From positions 16,799,206 through 16,863,205 of the forward strand of contig OZ038459.1 in NCBI GenBank assembly GCA_964036195.1: a stretch of DNA of 64,000 nucleotides. The letters run 5' to 3'. Source of the stretch: Sphaerolaimus hirsutus (taxonomy: Eukaryota; Nematoda; Chromadorea; Monhysterida; Sphaerolaimidae). Positions within the stretch are counted from its first letter, which is position 1. The number at the start of each line of letters is the position of its first letter. Positions 32,361 to 43,800 of this stretch are shown here, one piece after another. The notes under the pieces are model-generated. The model was given only the letters and a program-made list of their open reading frames with translations. It did not search any database and was not told where the DNA came from. The translations under genes and the position numbers were made by a program.

Positions 32361-32819
32361 AAAAATATTTAAACCACTAATTCTGGTCCCATTCTGGTAC
32401 GAAAGATGTTGAAAAAATAAATGGAACTGAATTAATTAGAAGTAATACCGTATATCCTCGAATAATCCTTGGGTAATAATTCTTTCATCAAACTTTGCTT
32501 AGGGAAAATCTTCAAGGGGAAACTATCTAACGGATGAAACATTTAGGCGGAATTAAATACTTCTTCATGGAATTTTCCAATCAATTTCTATCAATTCATT
32601 GAATACCTAAACACCGTTAAGTAGACAAAGTAATTTGTCACTTTGCTGCAACTAAGGCACCACAAATTTGTCATAAGATGGCTAAAATTCACATGTAGCG
32701 ATTCATGTTCGATGAATTGGAACACTGGCCAATTATGCAAATGAAGAAGTAAACCGTAGCTGTTAAAACATATTTATGTTAACTCAAAAAATATGCACCT
32801 ACCTATATATACTTGATTA

Positions 32820-33860
32820 CTGAGCAGGGTTGGTTTTATAAAAATCATTTGTATACAAATTGTATAAAAATTGTATAAAAATGTATTTTATTTGTATTTT
32901 ATTCTTGTTTCATTTTATTTTATTTTATTTTATTCCAAAATCATAATAAAATAATAAAATGGAACCATTTTACAAAATTTTTACAAAAATGTACAAAAAT
33001 TTTACAAAAAATCAGAATCTTGCATGCGAGGCCAGAAAAACTTTATAATTAGACCTAAACATGAAAAACTGGTGACAAATCTTTCCATTACTTTGCAGAA
33101 CTTACATGCAGTAGGTAGTTGCATGCAATAGGTAGCAAGTGTAAAGTAACAATTATTGATAATAATGGTTCGCATTTTCAGTAGATGGAGTACTGGAGTG
33201 TGCGGGGATATTTGTAAAATGTCATGCAAAGTGTCAATTGTCATGATGAATGTAAAGTAGAGTCAATTGACATCTCAAATGTCAAACAAAGTGTCAATTG
33301 TCATGATAAATGTCATGCAGTGTCAATTATGTATCCAAATCTTGTGTTTTTATATCTAAATCTTATGTTTTTGTATCCATATCTTATTTTTTGTATCCAA
33401 ATGTTGACATAAGATTTGCATACAAAACCAACACCAAGATTTGGATAGAAAACAAGATTTGAATACAATTTGCTTGACAGTTGCCACTTTACTTGTTATT
33501 TGTCATGACAATTGACACTTTACTTAACATTTGTTATGACAATTGATGCTTTGCATGACATTTCATATGACATTTGACACTTTACCCAGGGCTTGGGACT
33601 GATCCAGCTCCATGGATAAACATGTTGAACCATAAGCAAGAAAAGAAAAATTTTACAAAAATTATGAATTTTTATACAATTTTTACAAAAATATGAATTT
33701 GTATACAATTTTACAAAAATTTTACAAAAATTTGAATTTTTATACAATTTTTATTTTTATTTTGAAATGTTCCATTTTATTTTATTTTATTTTATTCTCA
33801 AATTTTCCATTTTATTTTTATTTTATTTTTATTTATTTCTGAGATTTTGCCAACCCTGTT
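32820..33860. repeat. A/T-rich inverted repeat block with TTTTATTTTATT ends
   Basis: 'tttgtattttattcttgttt' and repeated 'ttttatttta' at 32880-32940 pair with similar words at 33740-33830. The middle (33215-33600) is a fold-back of 'gtcaattgtcatga' words. It reads like one large non-coding element ('gcagggttgg' near 32826, 'gccaaccctg' near 33850). Confidence 0.6.
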
Positions 33861-34817
33861 ACTGAGTAACTAAGTACCTTACCTTTGAGAAAAATACCTG
33901 GCACTTTTCCATCACTAGTATTGGCCGAAGTTCTCTGAAGTCAGATTACATGTATACCTAGATTAAAAATGTGTCACAAAGTGTTTTTTTCAACTTAAGA
34001 CGGTCACAACCAAATAAAAATGGCTGCTGAAATAACTGATGTAGATACACTTGAAGTGAAGTAAGTAAAAACTGGCAAGTACTTGCAAAAACAGATTTAC
34101 TTGGCATTTTTCGATCTTTTTGGCGTGGCTTACGATTTTTAACTTACTTTTAGCTTAGTTTTATCACACAAAAAACCGTTTTCTCGTAGTTTCTCCACTC
34201 GTTGGATAAACACCGCATTGAGAGAGGAAAAAGTAAAACTGAACTTTGGCGAGATAAACACTCATCCTGCACTTAATTTCAATGAGGAATTAAAACTTTC
34301 GAAAAGATTCAGCCAAAGACATGTCACGTATTTATGTACATGGTCACCGTAGAGTGAAAAGCGCCTGCCAGCGACACTTCCTTGAGAATTGTTAATTGCT
34401 TGAGCCACGGATTTCCTTTTTATGTATAACCTCAAAGGCAATAAGTAGAGGGCGCGCTCGCGGGCGGGATAATTTCTTACAGTGGTACGAATGTCACCAC
34501 CAGCAGAAAAAAACCGAAAAGACTCCTTGGCAGGGAAAAACAATTTCGAAATCGCTATAAATTTATATAAAATACGCCAAAACGGCTGAAAATTGGTATA
34601 TAGCCATGTATATAGATGTAAAACTATTAAGAAGGTGAATTGGCAAAATCGAGCGAATTTTAGGGACTTTGCGCAAAAATTGGTTGAAAATGCGTTCATG
34701 TACAATACATAATCAATAACTTGGACGTGGGCCAAGTTGTGAGAAATGACCCGATCCAAAAACTAGAAAAATTCTCGGGAGGCGGTCCGGTGTTCAGTTC
34801 AAAAAGTCCGGTTCAAA

Positions 34818-37380
34818 ATGTCCGCGATATCTCCGTTCCCCATTCGGAACCGGCGGCGTTCTCTGTGCTCCGAAACTCCAACTTCCTCCGCATTCAATTC
34901 GGAAGAACAATTAGATGCAGCGAGAGATTTCATGCAACCTGAAAGGAAAAGGGCGAAGTCTAGTGAAAATACAGTTGTTGAATCTTTGTGGCAGCGGGTT
35001 GGTCCGTTTCTGTTCAGTTTTATTAAAATTTAGCGTGTTGGGTGCATTTTGGGCAGATTTGCGGTCTCGCTGTACAGGTGGAATACTGTTGGACACGTAA
35101 ATCCGGGAGATTACTCGTATATAAACTTGGCCGCAGGCCAAAAACAGCCAGCCAAAAATTATTACGAAATCGCTATAAATAAAATAGGCGAAAAATAGCT
35201 ATATAACCATTATAAAGACGAAAATAGCGATTATAAGAGTGAAGATTGGCAAAATGTAGTTAATTTGAGCTATTTTGAGCACTTTCACTTTCGTTTGCAC
35301 GATACGAAACTCAAACTTGGGCGTGTGCCAAGTTCATATACAGTCCCCGATCCGTAAATCCGTGATGGCGATTGGCCCGTTGCCTTGCATATTTGGGAAA
35401 AAAATATTTTGTCCCAATCTGAACCCACTATAAATATGCTTCACGGATCCTTAGTTATCATTGGTTGATTGAAATATTCATAAATATTAAATATAAATAA
35501 ATAGATGGATATCAAATATAAGTAAATAAACATTCAAAATATTTATGCGTAAAATATCTATATGTGTCCTTGGTCGTCACTAGGGTGGCAGACGGTACGG
35601 CCTTGCTGTAAACCGTACGGTACGGTAAATTTTCCATTGTGCGGTAAACGGTACGGTACGTCAAATTTTAAATTTTGCTGTAAACGGTACGGTACGGTAA
35701 ATCCCAAAAGTGCGGTACGCGGTACGGTATGGTAAATTCTGCCACGCTAATCGTCACTGGTCGTTATGTTATGATCAAACACCCATTTATCACTCAGATC
35801 CAGCGTCTCAGCGACATCGGGGCCACGCTAGCCGAATCGGGAAATTTTTCCCGCTCATGCGACACGTTCACCCAAGCGATCGACCTGTTCCAATCGCTCG
35901 CGACTCCGCCTTTCCGCAAATCGACGGGCGGCGACGCGAGCGAACAGAATACCGGCGAGTTTGCCGCCAGGCTTTATGAAATGCGGGCGCAAGTGTTTCT
36001 AGAGTTGGAGGATTATGATAGGGCGATTGAAGATTCGCTGCAGGCTGTCAAGGTGGCGCCCACGTGGTTCGTTTGGGTGTATGGGTGAGATCGGCGGTGC
36101 ACTAGTATGCACAAATGCCCATTACGCACATTTTCCCGTTTTTTCACTTGTCACTTTTTCAAGTGATTTTCAGATATGAGTGAAGTGAAAAAAAGTTGCG
36201 CAATGACATTAGTGAACTTTTGTCACTTCACTCATATCTGAAAATCACTCTAAAAATTGTCAAGTGAAAAGCGGTGAAAAATGGCTATTTTTGACCGTTT
36301 TTTCACTTGACACTTTTTCAAGTGATTTTGAGATATGAGTGAAGTGAAAAAAAGTTCACTAATGTCATTGTGCAACGTTTTTTCACTTCACTCATATCTG
36401 AAAATCACTTGAAAAAGTGTCAAGTGAAAAAAACGGGAAAATGTGCGTAATGGGCATTTGTGCGTAATAGGCATGCCCCGATTTGGGCGACCCCTCCGGG
36501 GGTTCAGATAGATAGTAAATCGCTCCTCCGGAGGGATATATGGCAAAAATATGTATATTTTGGGGGGAGGGGGGTTCGTGGGGGTTCAATATAGTGGCTT
36601 TTCCAAGGTATAGAAGGAAGAAAAAGGGAAAAAATCGCTCAAAAAAAAGTAGGTGAGAAACAGCTCAAAATAGGTATATAAGTCCGTATAGTACAAAAAA
36701 AACAGCTGAAAATAGGCGATACGGAACATGAATTAGAATTTTGAAGGTGAAAAACTATAAAAGGGTACAAAAATTAGCGATTTTGAGCGAAAATTGGGGC
36801 AAATTCTTTAAAAGCGCTCCAGATAGATAGATAGCTGGCCGATTTGGGGGGGGGGTTAGGGGATAGTAGCCCAAAATTTTGCCTCCGGGATAGGTAGATA
36901 GCTGAGCGGGCCTCCGGGATAGATAGATAGCTGGCGGATTTGGGGGGGGGGGGGGGTAACCCCCCCCCAACCACCCCCCCCCTACTAAACCCCTAGCACC
37001 ATTCCATGCTGAACTTCACAATTTAGTATTTAGCATTTGAACTCAGACCAAATCACTAGTGATTGTAGCTTATTGACTGTTTTCGGCTATTTTTGTTCTA
37101 TATGTGCTTATATACCTATTTTTCAATCAACTGAACATGCCCTTTTCACAGGATGGATTCCTACCTTACATTGGCACACTCGTACCGGAACAAAGGTCAA
37201 CCAAACCTGGCAGTTTTATCAGCCCAAACCGCTCGTCTTTTACAACCGTTCAATGAGGATTTGAGGCAGGAATGTTTAGAGTTGCTGCAACTTGTGGAAA
37301 AGGGGAGAGAGATTGCAAGGGGTGAATGTGATGCGGGAGTAACCGGGGCTTGTCAGATTGACAGGCCACTTTTGGTGTGA
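34818..37380 (+). CDS. TTC33-like: TTC33-like tetratricopeptide repeat protein (three exons)
   Basis: Exons 34818-34997, 35798-36066 and 37152-37380 join in phase (0, then 2 to 1) for 225 residues; vertebrate TTC33 is about 262. TPR-type helices: 'IQRLSDIGATLAESGNFSRS', then 'ARLYEMRAQVFLELEDYDRA' with 'IEDSLQAVKVAPTW', then 'SYLTLAHSYRNKGQPNLAVL' with 'LLQPFNEDLRQE'. The splice APTW|MDSYLTLAHSY restores a TPR helix pair that matches TTC33's HSWESWQTLGRAQ. An insertion of about 25 residues separates the first two helices. The first exon (basic, Ser-rich, 60 residues) is not similar to TTC33 and is linked only by phase and a CGG|GTTGGT donor, so the start is less sure. TPRs are protein-binding scaffolds; the partner is unknown. 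PTPA begins 485 bp downstream on the same strand. Confidence 0.78.
35100..35345. repeat. MITE-like repeat in intron 1 of the TTC33-like gene
   Basis: 'tataaacttggccgcaggcc' and 'cgtgtgccaagttcatata' are imperfect inverted ends. The interior has 'cgaaaatagcgattataaga' words. Confidence 0.5.
35581..35749. mobile_element. hAT-like MITE with GGTACGGTA repeats
   Basis: The ends TAGGGTGGCAGA and TCTGCCACGCTA are flanked by GTCGTCAC (35573-35580) and ATCGTCAC (35750-35757), one mismatch. The interior is 'ggtacggtaaa' arrays. It ends 48 bp before exon 2 of the TTC33-like gene. Confidence 0.85.
36109..36463. repeat. 355-bp palindromic element in intron 2 of the TTC33-like gene
   Basis: 'gcacaaatgcccattacgca' pairs with 'tgcgtaatgggcatttgtgc'. 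Both arms carry several copies of 'ttttttcacttgacactttt' and 'agatatgagtgaagtgaaaa'. Confidence 0.85.
36475..37000. repeat. CTATCTATC/GATAGATAG-type repeat
   Basis: 'agatagatagctggccgat' blocks, G-runs and 'aaaataggtatataagtc' words match 12880-13240 in inverse orientation. It lies in intron 2 of the TTC33-like gene. Confidence 0.65.
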
Positions 37381-37864
37381 CCTTTAGGTTTTTGGTTTAT
37401 TGGTTGGCACGAGATTTTTAAAACTATTTTTGTAAAAAAATTCTATTAAAATTGTGGCTGCAAATCGTTCTTTAAATTACCATAGATTTGTTTTGTACAG
37501 ATTGTTTTCCAGTCCTTCCTTCCAGCGTGTGTCGTTCATTTTCGATTTGTCTGTGTATTTATGTGGTTATAGTGCTCATCTTTTAAAATAATAGATTTTT
37601 CAGATTTTTTTTGGGCTTTTTATTATTATTAATTATTGATTGTTCGTTTTGTATCACCCAATGAACATGCTCTGAGTAACCAGATGAATATTTTAAGAAA
37701 TTGCCTAGCAGTTTTCGTTTATTCTGCATTTACTTACACACTCTCTAAAATTCCAAATTGACACACATCTGTAATAAAATACAAACACATTTTACAATCA
37801 CAACAATTTCTCAAAAAAATAAATATTGAATATTACAAAACCAACGCAGTAATATCGCCTAGCC

Positions 37865-40800
37865 ATGTCTCAACCCGGACCCATGCCACCCCCTATTGGA
37901 AGTGTGATCGGCGACCCTAGTAGAAAAGCCAACTTGCAGTCCCTGTGCGATTTGCCCCTGCCTGACGAGTACACCAAACCTGTCAGGTCGATTTTGGCGC
38001 CTACCGATGTCCCCAAGTGGCTAAAGTCTAAGGTGTTTACGATCGTTATTGTTTCGCTTGGGGGCGGGGGTGGTCCGAAATTTACGATTCCGAAATTTTT
38101 TGTGATTTTGCAGTCACGATCCCGAAAACTCGAAAACCGATTCCTATCCCGAAAAGGAAACCCGTTTGAACCGTGGGGGCTTATTTTATCTCTTGGTTAG
38201 GCTGTCGTTTGATCCGCATTATGCTGCCGAATATTAAGTGTAGACAGTGTGGATAAAGTCAAGTGATATGAGAACTGGAATAAATCTGTGTTGTACGCCT
38301 CTTGAGTTAGGCATAAATATGCTATCAAATGATATTCATCCCGATCCCTCTCCAGGCGTACGATTACTACAACCGCTTTCTACACGATGTAAACTCTGCT
38401 CTCATGAATAACCCGTCGCCGCCGAAAGAGGCATCTCTGGGCGAAAATGTCACTAGTTTGATGGAAATGCTAAATGGATTGGACAAAATTATTGACGATT
38501 GTCCCCCTGAAACGACCGCTCAAAGATATGGGAATAAGGCGTTCAGAAAGTGGCATGAAAGTGTGATGCAGGTAGGGTTGGCCGATGTTTTTTTTAAAAC
38601 GTTTTTTATTTAAAAAAAACGTTGTTTTTTTTAAAAACATGACGTCCGAAATGTTTTTTTAAAAAAAAAACATCGACCGAAATTTTTAGTACTAAGCACT
38701 AGGTATTTTGCAAATTTTTTGCGCGCAAGCGCGCAATTTCACACACAAATTGACATTGGTGGTTGTTTTCATTGGTTTTGTGGCATTTTTAGTATCAAAG
38801 TATCCCTTTATATATGCTACCATGGGTTAATAATCCGTCATATGTCGGTGTAGTATATAATATTGAGGTAATGTGCTTCCATGTACCTCCACAGTGTGTA
38901 ACATCACTCCCAAAGTAACAACCTCCTTTTATAACCTTGTTTGATCACTATTCCGTGCCAAACTTTACGTGAAGTCACGAACATTCGACTATAAGGCGAT
39001 ATACGAACGATATGTCGACGAAAAATGGATATTTTTGACACAAATCACCACTTATAATGCTATCCCATGGCTCCACAGACATTATATGATCATATATAAC
39101 ATCACAGAGTATTGCCACTGTCTGATATACCTATATATGTTGACACAAGGTCAGATCTGGGAGCTTTTTAAAAAAAAACGTTTTTTATAAAAAAAAAACG
39201 TTTTTTATAAAAAAAAAACGTTTTTTTTAATAAAAAACATCGAGTTAAAAGAAACGTTTTTTTTCCAACCCTAGATGCAGGTATACTCGGTGGACATGAT
39301 ACTCTGCCCTCGCACTTATTTATGTTTCACGTTGGAAGCGTGCCAATGATGATAAAGCACGCGATTTTGTGTAAAAATGAAGAAAATCATTGTTGTGAAT
39401 GAGTTAGCGTATAGCGTTATAAAAGCTATGACTTTTTGAACTTTGAAAGAAAATAGTATGCGAAATAAAATCGTTGGCACGCTTCCAGTGGGAACCACGC
39501 GTGCAGGGCGTAAAGTAACTGGAGTATAAATATGCCGTCAGGGACGTATCCAGGATTTTTGAGCGGGGGGGGGCTGCTTGTTTACGGGGGCCGGTGTGCG
39601 GGGGGGGGCAAATTTTTTCCCTATATAGGGACGGAAAGGTGTTTTGGCGCTAGCGCCATACCAAGGCGCCACGCCATGGCGCTATTGACGTTGGCGCCAG
39701 CGCCAGGAACCGCTTTATATAGATATAAATATGCATACATATGCAGCGAAAGTCGCAAAAATGTGTTCATTTTCAAGGATATTTGTTTACGGGGACCGAT
39801 CCGCTAAAAATACAATGTATGGGGAAGAAATTGCGCGATTTTTTTTTTTTTAAGAAACCTCGAAAAATGTATAGGGAAAAATTGCATTTTCCGGGACTTT
39901 TTAGGTCTCACCCCGGGAGGGGGGGGGGGGCTGCAGCCCCCCCGCCCCCCCCCCCTGGATACGGCCCTGTATGCCGTGTTTCCTCGAAATTATTATCATT
40001 ATTTCTCCAGCAAATTTTGATGGGGTGTTAATTCGAGGTGGGGCTTATTCGAGGGGGGTTATTTTTTTTGTCGTGAAAGATCGTATAAATAATAGGTTTT
40101 TACGTACCCATTGTAATAAATGTGACAAAACGGGATCTATCGGCGTACATTGCTACACAAACTAGGTAGTCTATGTGTAGCTGCGATGCAAATTGAAAAA
40201 AATTTATACATCATGTACATGATGTATCTCATTCAAGACGGGGGGAGGGGTTATTTCGAGGGTATTTAGTTTTCTCAGATCGCTCAGACGCGAGTATTTC
40301 GTGGGGGGTTTATTCAAGGGTTTGTTGTTAACTCCCCACTCTCAGACCCACAACTACCACTTATGCGTTGTTCATAAAAAGGCAGTTCAGGCAATTGAGT
40401 TCAGTTTCAGCTAATGAAAGTACAATGTCAGCAGGGACGTAGCCAGGATTTTTGAGCGGGGGGGGCGGATTGTATACGGAGCCCGGCGAACGGGGGGGGG
40501 GGCGGCGCCCCCCCCCCTAAAATTTGAAAAAAGGAATGGCGCCTTGTCGCCAGCGCCATTCGTAGGCGCCTTGCCATGGCGCCATTGGCGTTGGCAATAG
40601 CGCCAAATACCGCTGTAAATGTATGTATTTTACATAATATACTGCGACCGGGACAACTTTTGGGTGCTTTTTTGTCCCAAACTATAGGTATCAAAAAATA
40701 TACTGTAGGGCGACGAAATGCGCGCTTGCGCGCAAAATTTTTCCGATCTACCAACAACGGAAGTGCCATTTCTGGCATATTTTTTTGTCAGACACGGGAA

Positions 40801-43800
40801 GGGGGGGGGCGGCCGCCCCCCGCCTAGGGTTCAAACGATATCACTTTTCGATATCGATATTCGATATTTTTTCAAAATTTTCGATATCGATATTCGATAT
40901 TCGATATTTTTTCAAAATTTTCGATATCGATATTCGATACGATATGGACCCTCGATATCGATATTCGATATTCGATACTAAAAAATGGTCGATATTCGAT
41001 ATCGATATTTCGATATTTTCGATATTCGATATTTAGCTTTTGGTATAGCAAGGCATATTTCAAGCAGCATATTGTATTTTCATATGGTTGCAAACATGGT
41101 TGATTATCTCTTTACTGAAAAGTACAATTGATTTTAACAAGGTTTACAATGGTCAGAATGAGAAAATCGAAGAAAAAACATGATGAATCAAATTGTATCA
41201 GACAAACAAAAATTGGTAGATATTACAATTCATACTTATAACCCAATTGATTAAGGGCATGTCAGAGTTGCGAAAGTGTATTTACACTTACCCAAAATAC
41301 CCGGGTAAATGGGTATTTATATTTACACTTACACTTTCATAAAATACCCTTACACTTTTATTACACTTTCCTGAGCAAAATACCCAGGTACAGAAAGTGT
41401 ATTTTTAGTCTTTCAGATGGCCCTGTTTTATGCATTTGAGAAAGCATAAAATAGAGTCATGTACAAAAAAATAACTGCACAGTGCACACATGCAGTTATG
41501 CATTGAATGTAGAAAATATGGCAAATGTACAAACTAGCCTTTGATCTCCAACCATGGTATTCTACAGTTTCATCATACTTTTGTAAAAAGGACAAAATCA
41601 ATGGAAATTCACCAGCTGGAGACAAAGTCTACTGGCTTTTGCATTGACATTTGCTGCATGTCCAATCTTGCATTTAAGCAGTGTTTATCGCATTGCTTAA
41701 TCAGTTAATATCAACACTGAAAAAGTGCCATTATTAGTGAACTTCATACAACTACAGTATTTGCTACAGTCTGAAATGTTTCATAAAAGGCAGTAAAATG
41801 TGAAATGATGCATAAAAATGACAAATACATTGATCTAAATGTGAAAACAGTGGTGTATTCGGCGAGATCTCGGCTGTAATGTAAACCCGGCCGTAAAGTA
41901 AATACGGCCGTAATGCATAGTTGTTAGAACGTATTTACGTTTACTCGATAAATACATATACTCGAGTGCTGCGTAAATACGTTTTCGTTTCCTCCCAGAA
42001 AATACTGGTACTCACTTACTCGCGTACTTTTTGAAAGTACGCGAGTACACAAAACGTAATTGAGAACATTTTTTGAGTGCATAAAAAGCAAAAAATCTCT
42101 CACACGAATATAAACGGCTGAAAAAATAGCGTAAAATATTACTTTACGTTTTCTGTACTCAGGTGTGACTAAAAATAAAATACTTTACGTTTACGTTTAC
42201 CTTGAAAAAAGTTCAGTACTTTTAACAACACTGCCGTAATGAAGCCCGGTCTAAAGTAGCACCCTCTACTTTACGGCCGGGTTTACTTTACGGCCGGTAC
42301 ATTCCCGGTGTATTCTAATGCTCAACAGTGAGAGATCTATCTAAAAAAATTTTTACACTTACACTTTTTTTACACTTTCCTGGGTATTTTTAAAATACCT
42401 TACACTTTTGGTATCCATACTCAAAATTTGGAAAGTGTATTTACACTTACACTTACACTTTCCAAAAATACCGGTATTTTAACAACTCTGGGGCATGTTG
42501 CAAAAAAGCAGCATATCAGCATTTTCTGGCTTCAAATTTGAGGTAGGTAGTTCAGTAGGTATGTGGCCAAGCCAAATACAAGAAATGTGGAGTAAGCACT
42601 CCAACAAAGATGACATTAAATACTTTACTTTTACTCATCAACTTAGATACTATAAGCAAATCAAATTAATCACAAATATCTCAAAACAAAAATAATAACT
42701 TAATTAAGGACATTATACAGGTTCGATATATCGAAAATATGGTCGATATTCGATATCGATATTCGATATTTTTTCAAAATTTTCGATATCGATATTTGAT
42801 ATTCGATATTTTTTCAAAATTTTCGATATCGATATTTGATATTCGATATTTTTTCAAAATTTTCGATATCGATATTCGATATTGAAAAATGGTCGATATC
42901 CGATATTCGATATTCGATACGATATATCGTTTGAACCCTACCCCCGCCCCCCCCCCCTGGCTACGTCCTTGAATTTCAGATAATCTTTTCTCACTTAATT
43001 TCAATAACAAATACTTCAACTTTTTCAGTCAATGGAGGAACTTTTAGCCAGAGTCATTTCAAAGTGCGATATCAATAAAAATGCATCTATCGAACTAATG
43101 GCATATTTGAGTGATTCCTTTGGTAACGCGACTCGAATCGATTATGGAACCGGTCACGAAGCCTTTTTCGCGATGTTTTTGTGCTGTTTGTACAGATTGA
43201 AAGCATTTACAAAGTCGGATTTGAATAAAATTGGTTTGTGCGTCTTTGTGAGGTTGGTGGATCTTGGAATTTCTTGAAGCGTGGTCCTAAAATCCTGGGT
43301 ATTTACGTCCCTGGCATAGCGTAAAGTTTTGTTTGGGTCAATAAAAATGTCAACTAAAGGACAAACTTGTCCATGTAAAAGAGGTCTGAAAATGTAAAAA
43401 AATATTCTCCCCCCCCCTAGGGTTGAGACCCCGAACCGAACCGAACCGCGGTTCCAAGCATTTTTTGGAACCGATAACCGAGAACCTGAACCGAAAATAA
43501 TACCCGAACCGGAAGCGAGAACCCACACTTTTACCCGGAACCGAACTTAATACCCGGAACAACCGAGAGTTTTGTAAAATTACCGGATCAAAATGTAGCG
43601 GTTTGCACCCTTAGCTTTTTGTCCATTTGCGACTGCAGATGTAAATATAACAGTGATGTCAGTGGTTTATTTCTTATTCAGATGTGGTATTTTTATTGTT
43701 TTTATAAGACAGATCACTGATCACATGCAAAAATAGGAAGAAAAAACCGGTTTGGTTACTTCCCCTTTTAAAACTCCCTAATATTTATGGTTGTGTAGTT

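Larger units (their letters stand above)
41263..42490. mobile_element. hAT-like element with TTTACACTTACACTTTC repeats
   Basis: The ends CAGAGTTG and CAACTCTG are flanked by the exact duplication GGGCATGT (41255-41262 and 42491-42498). Subterminal words include 'gtgtatttacacttac'. It contains the insertion 41861-42307. Confidence 0.9.
40825..42940. mobile_element. hAT-like element with GATATCGATATTCGATA repeats
   Basis: The ends TAGGGTTCAAACGATATC and GATATATCGTTTGAACCCTA are flanked by the exact duplication CCCCCGCC (40817-40824 and 42941-42948). Both sides are long 'cgatatcgatattcgata' arrays. Its first 13 bases equal those of the GGGATC family. Confidence 0.92.
40432..42971. mobile_element. 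hAT-like element with CAGGGACGTAGCCAGG ends, host of a five-deep nest
   Basis: The ends CAGGGACGTAGCCAGG and CCTGGCTACGTCCTTG are flanked by AATGTCAG (40424-40431) and AATTTCAG (42972-42979), one mismatch. Its own sequence is only about 0.4 kb; the rest is the insertion at 40825-42940. It ends about 57 bp before PTPA exon 3. Confidence 0.85.

Noticed and set aside
40718-41093. Ile/Asp/Phe-rich open frames (also 42774-43019, 58827-59151)
   Set aside because: Translations of GATATCGATATT arrays.
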